A DNA stretch of 64,000 bases from Limnephilus marmoratus (taxonomy: Eukaryota > Arthropoda > Insecta > Trichoptera > Limnephilidae), in assembly GCA_917880885.1 (NCBI GenBank), contig OU862913.1, forward strand, positions 7,936,001 through 8,000,000, read 5' to 3'. The notes beneath the pieces are model-generated. The model ran no database searches, was not told where the DNA came from, and was given only the letters and a program-made list of their open reading frames with translations. Below, piece by piece: positions 32,810-44,800 of the stretch; positions within the stretch are counted from its first letter, which is position 1; each line of letters begins with the position of its first letter. A program made the translations under genes and the position numbers.

Positions 32810-34380
32810 ATTTCTTTTTATTGATGAAACAAACAGTTATACAGAAAAATAATTATAACAATAAAATTCATACGTTGTAGAGTGTAGACCAATTAAGTTC
32901 CAATAATCTTAAATATTGGTTTAGTATTTTTACCTACTCAACTCATTAAATGACAAAGAAAAAAATGTAAACATAATAAAGAAAAACATAAAAAAGAACA
33001 TAAAACATAATAAAGAAAAACGTAAAATTATTAACAAACATGGTTATACTATTTACTATAGTTGATAATAATATACTTTTCACAAAAAAGAGAAAAAAAA
33101 GTATTTTAATTTATTAATTTATTAAGCTGCATTTTATATGATTTCAAGTCATGGTTGAAAATGTCTACATCTCGTAAGGCATTGTAAGTTTCACAGATGC
33201 GTGCTATTACAGAGTTTTGCGCGTATTTAGATTTACTGCGTGGTATTCTAAATAAGTCGTTCGATCTGGTGTTTTGTTTGGGGTAACGAAATGCAATATT
33301 TTCTAACAGATATGATGAATCAACAAGGCAGTTCACGATTTTGTGTAAGAATAATGCATCAGAGATTTTTCTGCGTTTATATAAAGCGATAGAGTCAAAT
33401 CGAAAAAATCGAAATCGAAAAAACGATAGGATAGGTGTTTTATAAATTTGTTCTGGATATTTTCAATGTGATGAATATATGTTTGATATTGAGGATTCCA
33501 AATTACTGAGGCGAACTCGAGTTGTGAACGTTCATATGACATATATAACAGAATTAGGGTGTGTGCTATTGTAAAAGGCTTTGTAATGCGAATAATGAAA
33601 CCCAATTGCTTATAAGCTTTTTCTAGAATATTTTCAATATGATCCCTAAATAACATTTTAGAATCTAGTATTACTCCAAGATCTCTTATTGTTTTTACTC
33701 GTTGTAGAGGTACATGGTTTAATTTGTAAATGTAATTAATTGGATTGTTTTTCGTGTAAAAGTAATAACATTACATTTATCTATATTTAGATATAATTGA
33801 TTGTTTTCGCAATATTCCTCAATTTTGCTAACGTCTTCTTGTAATTGGTTGCAGTCATCTATGGAGCTAATACATTTATATAATTTCATGTCATCGGCGT
33901 AAAAAAGGAAACAAGAATGGTTTATAACAATGTTCATATCGTTTATATATAAAATAAACAATAGAAGCCCTTTACAATTAGAGACCCTTGCGGTACCCCT
34001 GAGGGAATAGTTATAATTTGTGACATGTAACCTTTTAAAGCAACAGCTTGACTTCTATTTTTAACATATGAAGAGAACCATCTCAGAAGATCTCCACATA
34101 TTCCAATCTTCGAGAGATTGTTTAACAGTATGTCGTGATTTATTTTGTCGAAAGCCTTAGAAAAATCTGTGTAAATGGAATCAACCTGTTTCCTATTATC
34201 CATAGAGTTAAGAAAAAAATCAGTAAACTGTCTTAGGTTCGATTCAACAGATCTGCCTTGAAAACAAACATGTTGATGGGGGCTAATAATAGTATTTTTG
34301 CATGTGTTAAAAAGTTGATTACACACGATTTTTTCCAAGATTTTACTAAAGATACATAGCTTAGAGATAGGTCATAATTT
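32810..34380 (-). mobile_element. LINE reverse transcriptase fragment, frameshifted
   Basis: Four minus-strand frames (33943-34338, 33719-33961, 33333-33656, 33106-33336) together cover the RT and C-terminal part of a jockey/CR1-like ORF2: YTDFSKAFDKINH, SGVPQGSL, LFYADDMKLY, then the C-terminal region. At least three frameshifts break it. The 3' end (TCAATAAAAAGAAATAAAAAG on minus) lies near 32810 inside the finger pseudogene. The 5' end is truncated near 34380, before the RT fingers subdomain. Confidence 0.8.
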
Positions 34381-36180
34381 TTTTTTCATTAAATCTACTT
34401 ACATTTCAAAACTAATTTTTACATAATTTCTAAATACAGTAAGATGCAAAAATACGATACAAAAAAGTAAAGTAATAAGTAAATTAAAAAATTACCTTAA
34501 ACTGCTATGAGAGTCCCAAATATGTTAACTTTATATCTTAAAGTTTGCTATTTTATAAATCGTCCATTCCTTCTTTTTCTCTCATTTCTTAGTTTTTATA
34601 TCTCTAAGTCTACTATTCTATAAATCTTGCGTTCGTTCTTACATATCCTTTACTTACTTATTACAATATTGTTTGTTACTAACTTACATGATTCTTTCAT
34701 ATATAATGATTTTTTAATTAATATTATGATTTTTTAAACTCTTCATGGTTTTTATTTTTAAATTTATAAATGATTTTTTTAACCTACTTATTATTAACGA
34801 TAGCCGTCATTACTAACTTACACGATCTTTTAATTTACTAATTGAGCTAGAACTCCCTCACCAAACACAAGAGCATTGTCTCTTTATGGTGAGGAAAGTG
34901 AGTATTTCTTTGTTAAAACCTTATGTAACTGATGTAACTTTATATGTATTTTTAATCAGCGTTGCCAATAAAAAAAATAAAAAAAGTACTCGTAATGTAA
35001 AAGTTAGAAAAAAGTTGATATTTATATAAGTATTTATAAAACAAAAGTAGGTAATGGGAACCCACTAAGGCACTGCGAGTGCAAGGGATAAGTAAACAAA
35101 AATGCTAAGTTAATTCAATAAGAAGTACAATGTTTAGGAATATAGGTCTCTATGAAAATATTTTAGTAAAAAGTGAAACAAAATAGTTTGGTGATTTTCG
35201 TTATAGTTTCAAGAAATGAAATAAGGTAATTCTTGATGTTACTGTAGAATTATTTTGAAAAGTGAAGCATGAAGGTTTACATAGAGTTTATTGGAAAAGC
35301 GTTCGTATTATTCAACATCTGCATGTATTCAGCTACAATTTTAATTATTTTTTTTAATGTAGCTATTACTTTGTGGTTATCCATTATAGAAAAATGAAAT
35401 AATTTAACTTTGTATAAACCAAAAGATAAGCTTTCCCTGACGAAGGAACGTTTGTTCCGAAACCGGTCGGATTTGCACATCAAATAAGTGGTTTATACAA
35501 AGTTAAATTATTTAATTTTTCTATAATTTTAATTATTTTATGTAAAGTGATATTTAATCTGTCATTTGAATTTGTTTTAGTAGAAGAATGTACGAGGACC
35601 AATAAAACTGCACTGTGTTTGCATTAATTTGCTACGGGTTTGGGGGTTGTAAAAAACTTTATGTATTTGTCTTTTTGCTAGTCTCTAAAATGTGTACGTA
35701 AAATATATTTTAATTTCGAGATGGTTTTATCAATTTGTTAATCCGTTTTTGAAACTGAAAAAAATAGAGATGGAATTGTATTATAATCTCCAGGTACATA
35801 TTATAAATTAAAGTCCTCCGCCTTAAAGTTGCTTTTTGTGACATTGGTCAGATTACAAACCGTATATTTGCCCTTTGTAGAATAAAGACCGCGAGTTCGG
35901 CGCCTCTTACGGAGTTTCTTCCATGCATTGCCTTTGACTTGGAAACGGTCAAGTTCCACTACCTGGCTGATAATATTGCAAAGACGACGCGGAGGATGTC
36001 CCAAGTCCTACTCTGGAGGTATTCCCGATCCTGCAGCTGAATGTTGCAGAACCTAACAGAGAGGTATTCTCGTACCTATTTGATGGTTTCTCAGCCTGTT
36101 TGACGTGCTAACCTAGCTTAGATATTTCCCAGGTCCACCAGGTTTAGTACTTTGTTCTTATATTTTAAGATTTTGGCACC
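34381..36180. other. A+T-rich, no gene; one hairpin element
   Basis: Simple A/T sequence with repeated CTTACT-TTATTA strings. The only structured part is the hairpin element at 35386-35525. A 67-codon frame at 35801-36004 has no recognisable domain. Confidence 0.35.
35386..35525 (+). repeat. 36-bp hairpin enclosing hammerhead-like core
   Basis: TATAGAAAAATGAAATAATT... (35386-35421) pairs with its inverse at 35490-35525. Between them, 35437-35463 reads CTGACGA, A, GGAAC, GTTT, GTTCC, GAAAC: both conserved boxes and a perfect five-pair helix II with a four-base loop, but one extra base before the helix. The layout resembles terminal repeats of Penelope-like elements, which are known to carry hammerhead motifs. 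No Penelope ORF is near. Confidence 0.5.
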
Positions 36181-36303
36181 ATGATAGATTGGCTGTTACT
36201 CGTACGCGACTCTCAGCGAACACGAACGGTGTAAATCATTGTGCGACAAATAAATTGTAAAAGTGATTTAAAAATAAACGAAAAACGCTCAAAATACTTC
36301 AAA

Positions 36304-37236
36304 ATGGTGCAGTGTAAAAAATGTAAAAAATATGTCGCTAAAGACAGTGAATTAATCAAATGCATCGACTGTAATGGATCTTTCCACAAACTATGTGCTA
36401 TTTCAAACCCCGCCATTAACGTGGGTAATGAATTTATTTGTACAAACTGCGGAACACAGCGAACAATAAATGCGAACACGGACAACGCAACGGCCGGAGG
36501 CAGCGGGTCACAAGGCCCAAACTCAGAAAATATCCCAGAAATGAAGCAAATTCTTAACGAAATAAATAATAAAATAAGCATCATGTATGTCATGAAAAAA
36601 GATATGGAGACTCTCACACAGTCAACTGAGTTTCTATCCAACAAATATGACGAACTGATATCGCTACACCTAGAATTGGGAAAAAAACTAAAAGAAAACG
36701 AAAACAAACTCAATGAAGTTATAAACAAAAACACATACCTTGAAAAATGTAATAAAGCACTGGAACACAGGATTCAAGAAATTGAACAAATAGAAAAAAA
36801 CTGTAATATTGAACTGTTTGGTCTGGAAATGAAAAAAGATGAAAATATTGAAACAACCATAAAGACAATTGCAGAAAAACTAAACACAAATTGCGAAAAT
36901 ATTGAGAAGGTTTGGAGACTTCCTAATAGAAAGGACTCCAAACCGGCTAACGTAATCGTGAAGTTCATACGTCAAACTTATCGAGACGAGTGGTTACAAA
37001 AAAAAAAAAACATATTAACAAACAATGACATTTACAAGAATGGAAACAACGACCGAATTTATATCAATGAAAATCTCACTAAAGAAAAAAAAGATCTACT
37101 ATACATTACAAAACAAAAAATGAAAACAAAATTTAAATATATTTGGGTACAAAATGCCAAAATATTGATAAGAAGTGAAGGTGATGGGAAAATTATCCAT
37201 ATAAAAAATGAGAATGATATAAACAAATACATTTAA
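36304..37236 (+). CDS. LINE ORF1 with PHD-type zinc finger
   Basis: 310 codons from ATG at 36304 (the longer frame from 36241 would need GTG). The N-terminus holds a C4HC3 pattern (CKKCKK, CIDC, FHKLC, FICTNC; about residues 4-52), the PHD-like finger of CR1-type ORF1 proteins. A Lys/Glu-rich coiled coil follows (about 100-180), then the C-terminal nucleic-acid-binding fold (NIELFGLEMKK, KVWRLPNRK, KFKYIWVQNAKILIR). It is expected to coat element RNA. A stretch of about 15 A separates its stop from ORF2 68 bp downstream. Confidence 0.85.
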   Translation: MVQCKKCKKYVAKDSELIKCIDCNGSFHKLCAISNPAINVGNEFICTNCGTQRTINANTDNATAGGSGSQGPNSENIPEMKQILNEINNKISIMYVMKKDMETLTQSTEFLSNKYDELISLHLELGKKLKENENKLNEVINKNTYLEKCNKALEHRIQEIEQIEKNCNIELFGLEMKKDENIETTIKTIAEKLNTNCENIEKVWRLPNRKDSKPANVIVKFIRQTYRDEWLQKKKNILTNNDIYKNGNNDRIYINENLTKEKKDLLYITKQKMKTKFKYIWVQNAKILIRSEGDGKIIHIKNENDINKYI

Positions 37237-37304
37237 AAAAAAAAAAAAAATCAAAATTCCTTTTGACTCGGAACAGTTATTTTATCAGTTACTAAATCCA
37301 CGTC

Positions 37305-40244
37305 ATGGAAGATACGACACCATTTCAAACTCACAAATTTATCAAGAGCTATAATTTGGATAACTGGATAAACGATAAAAACATCAAAATGAGGTTTGTG
37401 GCTATTCATCTAAATATAAGATCGTTGAAAAAGAATTTTAATTCATTTATTGCACAAGTAAACGACGTTCTGCAGTTTATAGATGTAATTTTTCTAACGG
37501 AAATAAATATTAAAAACGAAATAATACCTATGTTCAATATACCAAACTTCACATCGATTGCAAATACTCGAGAGAATAGAAGAGGAGGGGGATTAATCAT
37601 GTACTTAAAAAACCATCATACTTTTAAGAAAACAAACATTTCTTTTAAAAGCTGCGAGACAATATCTGGAGAAATCACCACCGTTTATCAAGATGTCATA
37701 AATATACTTGCAGTTTATCGTCCGCCGAGCAGCAACAAGAAAATATACTTGAAGGAACTAAAACAAATATTACAATTAACTTCATCTGATTCAAACTACT
37801 TGTATTGTGGTGATATTAACTTGAATTTATTGGATACCAAAAATAGTGTAATTACAGAATATCAAAATCTACTCAGTGAAAATGGTTTAGAAAATGTAAT
37901 ATTAGATGTGACTCGGGATGAAATTTTAAACGGAAAAAATGTGTATTCATGTATTGATCATATTGCAATTCGCAACCGTAATAACACTGTATTTTCATGT
38001 ATTGTGACTAACAAAATATCCGACCATTATATAACAGGAGTTGCAATAGGTAAAGAGGTACTTACAAAGGATTTAAATAAAAAAATTGAAATTATTGATA
38101 ATAAATTGGTATATTCGAAATTAAAACTAGTAAATTGGGGGAAATTATTACAAACTGAATGTCCTTCAGAACTGTACTATAATTTAAAAAATATTTTTGA
38201 TAATATATATGCTTCCTCGAAAAAAGAAAAATTATTTGAAAATAATCTTAGGCACAACAACCCATGGGTGACTGAAGAAATTAAGAACATGATTAAAAAA
38301 AGAGATTATCTTTACAGAAAATGCAGGAATAGCCCAAATAACCCGGTATTTCGTTTAGAATATACGCGATATAGAAACAAAACAAACAAACATATTAATA
38401 TTACTAAAAACACGTTCCATAAAAACGTAATAAATAGCTTAAACGGCAACCCGAGGAAACTCTGGGATGAAATAAATAATCTAATAGGTAAACCTAAACA
38501 AAATTTAGATAAAATAATCCTTCAACATATGGGAAGTCAAGGAGATACAAAGTTTTTATGCGATAAATTTGCCACAACATTTGTAAATGAAATAAAAGAC
38601 ATAAGACATAATTGTACTAAAAAATTCCTAGATCGTAACACGTATACAACTCCTGCTATTATGTCGATGAGATTTAGACCTGTATCACAAAAAGATGTTA
38701 AAAAAATTATTAATGATATGGATGTTAAAAAATCAGAAGGCAATGACCAAATAAGAATAAAAGACCTGAAATTAATTGCTGATAATATAATCCCAGTACT
38801 GACTAAACTAATTAACCTTTGTGTTAGTAAAAGTATCATGCCTGACGAACTTAAAACATCCATCATCAGACCTATATATAAATCAGGAAACCACAAAGAT
38901 TTCACAAACTATCGACCAATAGCGATTCTCTCGTGTATTGATAAAATTATTGAAAGGGCTATCTTTAATCAAATACAAAATTTTATAGAAAAAAATAGAA
39001 TCATAAATCCCATACAGTACGGATTTCAAAAACAAAAAAGTACTACACAATTACTTTCTAAATTCACTGACCATATAAATTGTCATTTGAATGAAAAATA
39101 TTATGTAGGCATAATTTTTATAGATTTTAAAAAGGCCTTTGACACATTGGACCATGAAACATTACTAAGGGCAATGGAGGAATGTGGTATTAGAGGTCCT
39201 TTAAATAAATTTTTTAAAAATTATTTGTTTAATAGAAAAATTAAAGTTAAAATTGACGGAATTTTAAGTGATGAAATGTTGGCAAACACTGGGGTAGCTA
39301 CGGGATCGATATCGGGACCTACGTGTTATATTATGCAAGTAAACAGTCTACCAAACGTAATAAAACGTTGTAAATGCTACATGTTTGCAGACGATACTTG
39401 CATCATATGTGCTGACAAAAATCCACAAAAAATTCAGGAAATTTTACAAACAGACCTAAATAATATAATAAAATGGTCCCACGACAATGGCATTATTATC
39501 AACGCAAAAAAAACCAAATACATGCTTATACATTCACCACATGCAAACTGTCAGGATAAGGAATTGCACATTAAAAGTCATTCATATGATTGCTTACACA
39601 CAAAAAACCAATCCCTGCAGTGTAATTGCCCAAACATAGAAAAAGTGTACCAATATACATACCTTGGTCTTACAATAGATGTCAATTTTAACTGGTCAAT
39701 TCATATTGAAAATGTATGTAATAGATTAAGATCTATATTAGGGAAATTTTATCACCTAAAAAACTTTGTTAATAAAAATATATTATACTGTACATATAAC
39801 GCATTAGCAGAATCAATTATAGGATACGGAATAAATAGTTACGGATTAACGTACAAAACGTACTTAAATAAAATAGAACAACTACAAATCCGTTTCCTAA
39901 AATTGATATCAGGCAAAAAAAAAGTTCAATTATGTGATGGCGATTATAAAAAAATGTTCTCCTTGTGTAATGTGCTCTCTATACATAGTAGGGTAGATTA
40001 CCAATTAACTCTAGATGAATTCTGGAATACAGAATTCAAAAAACCGGTAAACCATAACTACCCCACTAGGCATAGAGAAGCAGAAATGTTTATTATTAAT
40101 AAATCTCAAAATGTATACGGTGATAGAACAAAAAGGCATAAAATTCCGCAAATATTTAATGCATTACCTGAAAATATTAAAAACGAGACATCATATTCAA
40201 AAATCAAAACTAAAGTTAGATCATTCCACTTCAATAGAATATGA
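37305..40244 (+). CDS. LINE ORF2 endonuclease-reverse transcriptase
   Basis: 979 open codons. Endonuclease (about residues 25-255): LNIRSL, LTEI (catalytic Glu), AVYRPPSS, CGDINLN, CIDHIAI and ISDHYITG, so all catalytic blocks are present. Reverse transcriptase (about 520-760): NYRPIAILSC, IDFKKAFDTLDH, MFADDTCII (Asp-Asp, with Phe for Tyr). The block usually written GVPQGS-LGP reads GVATGSISGP here, an unusual change in a conserved loop. The C-terminus has Cys/His pairs (CLHTKNQSLQCNC) after RT. It would nick target DNA and prime reverse transcription. No frameshift or stop was seen. Confidence 0.9.
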   Translation: MEDTTPFQTHKFIKSYNLDNWINDKNIKMRFVAIHLNIRSLKKNFNSFIAQVNDVLQFIDVIFLTEINIKNEIIPMFNIPNFTSIANTRENRRGGGLIMYLKNHHTFKKTNISFKSCETISGEITTVYQDVINILAVYRPPSSNKKIYLKELKQILQLTSSDSNYLYCGDINLNLLDTKNSVITEYQNLLSENGLENVILDVTRDEILNGKNVYSCIDHIAIRNRNNTVFSCIVTNKISDHYITGVAIGKEVLTKDLNKKIEIIDNKLVYSKLKLVNWGKLLQTECPSELYYNLKNIFDNIYASSKKEKLFENNLRHNNPWVTEEIKNMIKKRDYLYRKCRNSPNNPVFRLEYTRYRNKTNKHINITKNTFHKNVINSLNGNPRKLWDEINNLIGKPKQNLDKIILQHMGSQGDTKFLCDKFATTFVNEIKDIRHNCTKKFLDRNTYTTPAIMSMRFRPVSQKDVKKIINDMDVKKSEGNDQIRIKDLKLIADNIIPVLTKLINLCVSKSIMPDELKTSIIRPIYKSGNHKDFTNYRPIAILSCIDKIIERAIFNQIQNFIEKNRIINPIQYGFQKQKSTTQLLSKFTDHINCHLNEKYYVGIIFIDFKKAFDTLDHETLLRAMEECGIRGPLNKFFKNYLFNRKIKVKIDGILSDEMLANTGVATGSISGPTCYIMQVNSLPNVIKRCKCYMFADDTCIICADKNPQKIQEILQTDLNNIIKWSHDNGIIINAKKTKYMLIHSPHANCQDKELHIKSHSYDCLHTKNQSLQCNCPNIEKVYQYTYLGLTIDVNFNWSIHIENVCNRLRSILGKFYHLKNFVNKNILYCTYNALAESIIGYGINSYGLTYKTYLNKIEQLQIRFLKLISGKKKVQLCDGDYKKMFSLCNVLSIHSRVDYQLTLDEFWNTEFKKPVNHNYPTRHREAEMFIINKSQNVYGDRTKRHKIPQIFNALPENIKNETSYSKIKTKVRSFHFNRI

Positions 40245-40669
40245 AAACTAAAATATTGTATAAAAATACCTAAATCTATGAAAAACAAATAATATTTTGA
40301 TCGAATAGGTATAGACCTAGTTCTTTTAACCATTGTTCAAAATAAAATTTATGTTACAATAAGCATTATAATAATTAGTTAAGTATTTTAATATTAAGTA
40401 TTATATTATTAAATAATTACTATATATGTATTAAGCACCAAGATATCAAACATTTTATATGTTGTAAGTAAATAAATTGGAAAAATGAGAGATTTCTTAC
40501 AATCAAACTGATTGATCAGTTTTGTAAGTTTTAAGTAAGAGAAATTATTGTACAATTAATAACTAAATAAACATATTAAAAAAAAAAAAAAAAAGATATA
40601 TGTTTTGTTCCCAAGATTCAATTCTGTTACTGATGCCAAAACCTTATGTATTTAAATAAACTTTAAACT

Positions 40670-41277
40670 TGTCATGGTTTGAAATGCGTTACCTAATTAA
40701 ATTGGTATTATGTATGTAATAAAATGGCTAGCTACAGTCTGGAAGTAGAACATGATAAATGTCAAGTCTATGAAATAAAAGAGGAAATTAAATATTATAA
40801 TAAGATTTATTGAATTAATATTGACATGACATTTACGAGGCAATTATTAAAGACTCTATAAAGATTATTTGATCTCAAGGGGTGTTTGTAAAACTCGAAG
40901 AGTTTTACAACAATCAAACTACGTGTGATAAGAATTTAAGTTATGTGGAAAACAAGCAAGGTTGGACGCCAGAGTGTTTAAACAGCAACACCCAAGTATT
41001 AAATAGTAAAACCAAAATGGTAACCTTGAATATCTGACTAAAATAAATAATATATTAGGATTTAGATTAACGTTACGAATTCGATGCGCCATGGTGATGT
41101 TGGTTTCAATCCGTCGCAGGTATCCGCTCCGCTACTTGGGCTTGCTCGATCCAAACTGAAGCGCCCGAACTTTTCCGAAGCATCTCGAAACATCTGCCGC
41201 CCCTTCGGAGTGCAATGCTGCCAACCAAATCATGCGAAATTTGCGAATCGCTCACGACGCTAGCAGCAAATGTTACA
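40670..41277 (-). repeat. 3' LTR
   Basis: 608 bp. Identical as far as I can see to the other LTR over 584 bp (40694-41277), with five substitutions and a one-base gap confined to the outer 24 bp. Confidence 0.85.
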
Positions 41278-41577
41278 TTACCCCTCCACCAAAAAGAAAA
41301 TATTTCCTCCTGGAAATCAAGAGGTCCATGTGTCACTTCCTGAAGAGAACTGCATACTATATGAGCCTTGGTCGTAAATGTTAGTCATGGAAGAAGCCAA
41401 AATATAAGGATTGTCAGCCGGAAGGATCCTGGTGATAGAAGTACTCCCAATCCATATAATGTACCTCATGGAAGAAGCGGTGACCACCGTACTGCAATAC
41501 TGAAGCCATGACATAATGCGATGAACAGAAAGACGCATCAATCTATGCAGCTTCTCTCCAATTATGATGCATTCAAT

Positions 41578-41845
41578 AACTGATGACCCAAGATGGCCCA
41601 AGGTAGAGATGAAATATCTGGTCTGGAATCTCAAATTCAGCTTCTTTTGCTATTAATTTCTTCCAAAACTGATGACCCAAGATGGCCCAAGGTAGCGATG
41701 AAACATTTGGTCCGAAATCTCAAATTCAGCGTCTTCTGATATTACTTTCTTCCAAAACTGATGACCCAAGATGGCCCACGGTAGAGATAGAAGCTCTGGT
41801 ACAACATCTTGAAGTCCAGCGTTGATGATTTTGAAAGAATCTTCC
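41578..41845. repeat. Minisatellite in LTR element interior
   Basis: Three units of about 88-89 bp, anchored by AACTGATGACCCAAGATGGC at 41578, 41667 and 41756, the third diverging after 40 bp. It lies close to the 3' LTR. Confidence 0.7.
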
Positions 41846-44800
41846 TATGATGATGTCTTCAAGCGGGATAATGATGCGACGTGGCTTGAAGTCAGATGAA
41901 TGCCTTGACCCACATTTTGAAACCAGCGACAATGAACATGAAGGATGCTTTCTTCTTAGTCTTGCTATTTAAATTTTCTTGAGATTATCTTGAAGTTCCC
42001 TACACTAAACTGCCTAAATAAGGTTACCAGCAACAAAGTAAGATATAAAAGGAAAGAAAAATTCAAGATGAAATATTTAAAAAATGATTATGTAAATGTA
42101 TGCTCAAAGCTGAAATTGAAATTTTTCCACATAACATATTAAAGAACCCTAAATTAAAGATTTAATAATTGTAAAACTTCATGTCTTACACAAAAGAAAC
42201 AATGAATTGATATGCAATTACAAAATTAGAATGCACGGGATTTACTGAAGTTTGAAATAATATTACCCAGCGATGTAAATGTTTTATAAATAAAAGTGTT
42301 TTAAATTGAGATTAAATATGATAAAAAAAATTTATTATTCAATTAATCTAATACCCGGTAGATATCAAAATACAAAAAAATCAAAACATATGAAAATAAA
42401 ATTTTTACTGAGATATTTTTAATTTATTCCTTTTCTTAAATTCCCAAAATAAAATAAAACAGCCTGTATTATGCTGAGCTGAGTATAAAATCTGAAAAAT
42501 GAAATACTTAATTTGTTTGAAAGTAATTTAAAAAACCCCATGTAGCAAATAATAACTTCGAGATAGTCAATAAACAATACCTAGGATGGTAAAATAATAA
42601 TTAATGATAAATGTAATCAAATGTTGATAGATGGCTCTAGTATCGGCCCAATTATGTTCGTAATAAAATAAAAATATTTAATAATAATGTTACTACAAAT
42701 TAGCAACAGATGTCATAGCTCTATTCTCATAATAATCAATTAAAATAATTTTAAGGACCAACTGAACAGTTGTTATATTATAAAGCCTTGGTTAACTAAG
42801 TATTAATTGTATTTCAAGGCATCATCGGTATAATGAAGGTTCCAACTTCCCGATTGAATTAACTCCATTTCATTATACTGGAATTTATTAATAATTCATC
42901 CTAAAATTTCCAAGACAGAATTCTTAGGAGGAAATATCAGACGACACAATATTTAACAAAAACTACAAACACACACAAACTTAATAGTTTTCTTAAAAGA
43001 TTTAACCTATAAATATGCAATATGAATACGGTAATCGCACATAAAGGACAGTTATCATTACTATCTCTTTCTATAAAAGTTCTTAGACCAAAACTTTCTG
43101 CCTGAATTATTGACACACATGGCTTCACTGAAATCCTCTCGAAAGAGATGAATGCCATGAGCTTCTTACAACTCAACAAATTAATCTTTATATGAAGATA
43201 ATTAACTTCATATTCTGAAATCAAAAGAGACGGACATATCCTCATCGTAAGTTCACAGATTACGCCAAAGATTCCTCCGTATCTCGCGAATGAAAGTGAA
43301 CAGGCAAACCGACGCCTTCTATGTTCGGTTAAAAACGTGTTTGCGCTACAGTGATAGGAAAATATTTTATATCCTATTTATAGAATGCAAAACAAGGAAG
43401 GTTGACATACTCAGAGGATCTCAACGGAGATCATGTTATGCCCCTTAACTGCCGTTTTAAACGGTGGCAGTAATCGAATCAGTGTGAGATATATCCACTG
43501 CATTGAAGCGAAGCTCCAACTGTTTTGTTTAAAACAAAACTTGTCTGTTTCCTTCACTCAAGGACCAACAATCCGTACACAAGACAATATAATCGAAACC
43601 ACAGTACATAAGACACATCCGTACACAAGACAACAATAGAAGACAAAACAACCCAAAAACATTCAATGCTCAAAACTCATTTACTCTTTGAGAGCTGAAT
43701 GTATTGTTAACAAAATTCATCTGCTTTTGTTGACGCACCAAAAACAGATAAATTTTTCCCCAAAATTGCACCGCACATCATATGCTATATTAACTAGCAA
43801 CACCAGGATCTTTGATATGTCCTATGACCGATTGATAACAGAATATTTAAAGTTTTCCGTTCTGAAAGTGAAGACGCAAACCCCAATAGCAGTTGTTGTA
43901 TGTGTTATGTCAAACAATAATATGTAGATGGCGTTATTGAGAAACTGACTAAATTATAACTTATGTCAAACTTGCATATTTATAATTACGAGATCTATTA
44001 AATGACCTAAAATATTGCGTGCTGTTAAGTTAATGAAAGTTATTTGAAAAACCTTATTAGATAAAGTTTAAAGATGTAAATTCAATAAACCATTTATTTG
44101 TTCAACAATCTACTAATCGCTCCGAAAAAATACCTTGCAAACTCTGAAAACCCTATGAAAAGGAAGATATGCAAGTACTTCAAGGAACAGGCAATAGATC
44201 GCCAAAAAAAAAATTATAGATCAATTAATATAATAACAATCTAAACTGAAGAAAAAAAAAAATTAATAATTCCGACCAGAACTATAAAGAATCCTTATAC
44301 CTGTGAATTTTTACGTATGTAAACATGTGATAAAACTCTACATTATATATCAATTTAAATAGTTGTAATTTCATAACAATCATATTAGTTGCTCCGAAAG
44401 TTACTTCGCATAATCTCTAATAACCCTATTAAAGGAAGATATGCAAAACAAATTTAAGGTTCAGCCAACTGATCGCAAAATATTATACAATCTTCTATAC
44501 TAATTTATTGAATTATCCATTTATTGGAATCAAAACCCAAAAGATTAATTAGATAATAGCCGATGAACAAATAATATAGTGATAAGCAACATTTTGCATT
44601 CACCTACAAAATGATGATTTCAAAATAACAGTTATTCATCAAACCCGAAAACTATAAGGAATTTATTTTATTTTAAAAGAAAAACTAATCCCGCCGACTA
44701 AAGAGAAATTAAAACTCGATAAAAATCTATTAAAATAATGATTTGAATACAAATCCCTGTTATGTATTAAAATCGGAATTTAATGAAATTTATCAAACCC

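Larger units (their letters stand above)
36180..40594 (+). mobile_element. Apparently full-length CR1-like LINE
   Basis: Two uninterrupted ORFs, a short 5' leader and a 3' tail of about 17 A (40578-40594). The 5' end is placed near 36180-36200 only because a GC-richer leader begins there. No certain target duplication was found. Structure (PHD-type ORF1, then EN-RT) fits the CR1/jockey supergroup. It is the least damaged mobile element in the window. Confidence 0.85.

Noticed and set aside
36241..36303. Upstream extension of LINE ORF1
   Set aside because: It would need a GTG start. The first ATG is at 36304, directly before the PHD-type Cys residues.
42937..43245. Possible gag or envelope frame in the LTR element
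   Set aside because: The 102 codons are low-complexity with no zinc knuckle, protease or other motif, and start in random A+T-rich DNA.
43433..43927. Two 68-79 codon frames
   Set aside because: Short, without domain, inside the non-coding LTR element interior.
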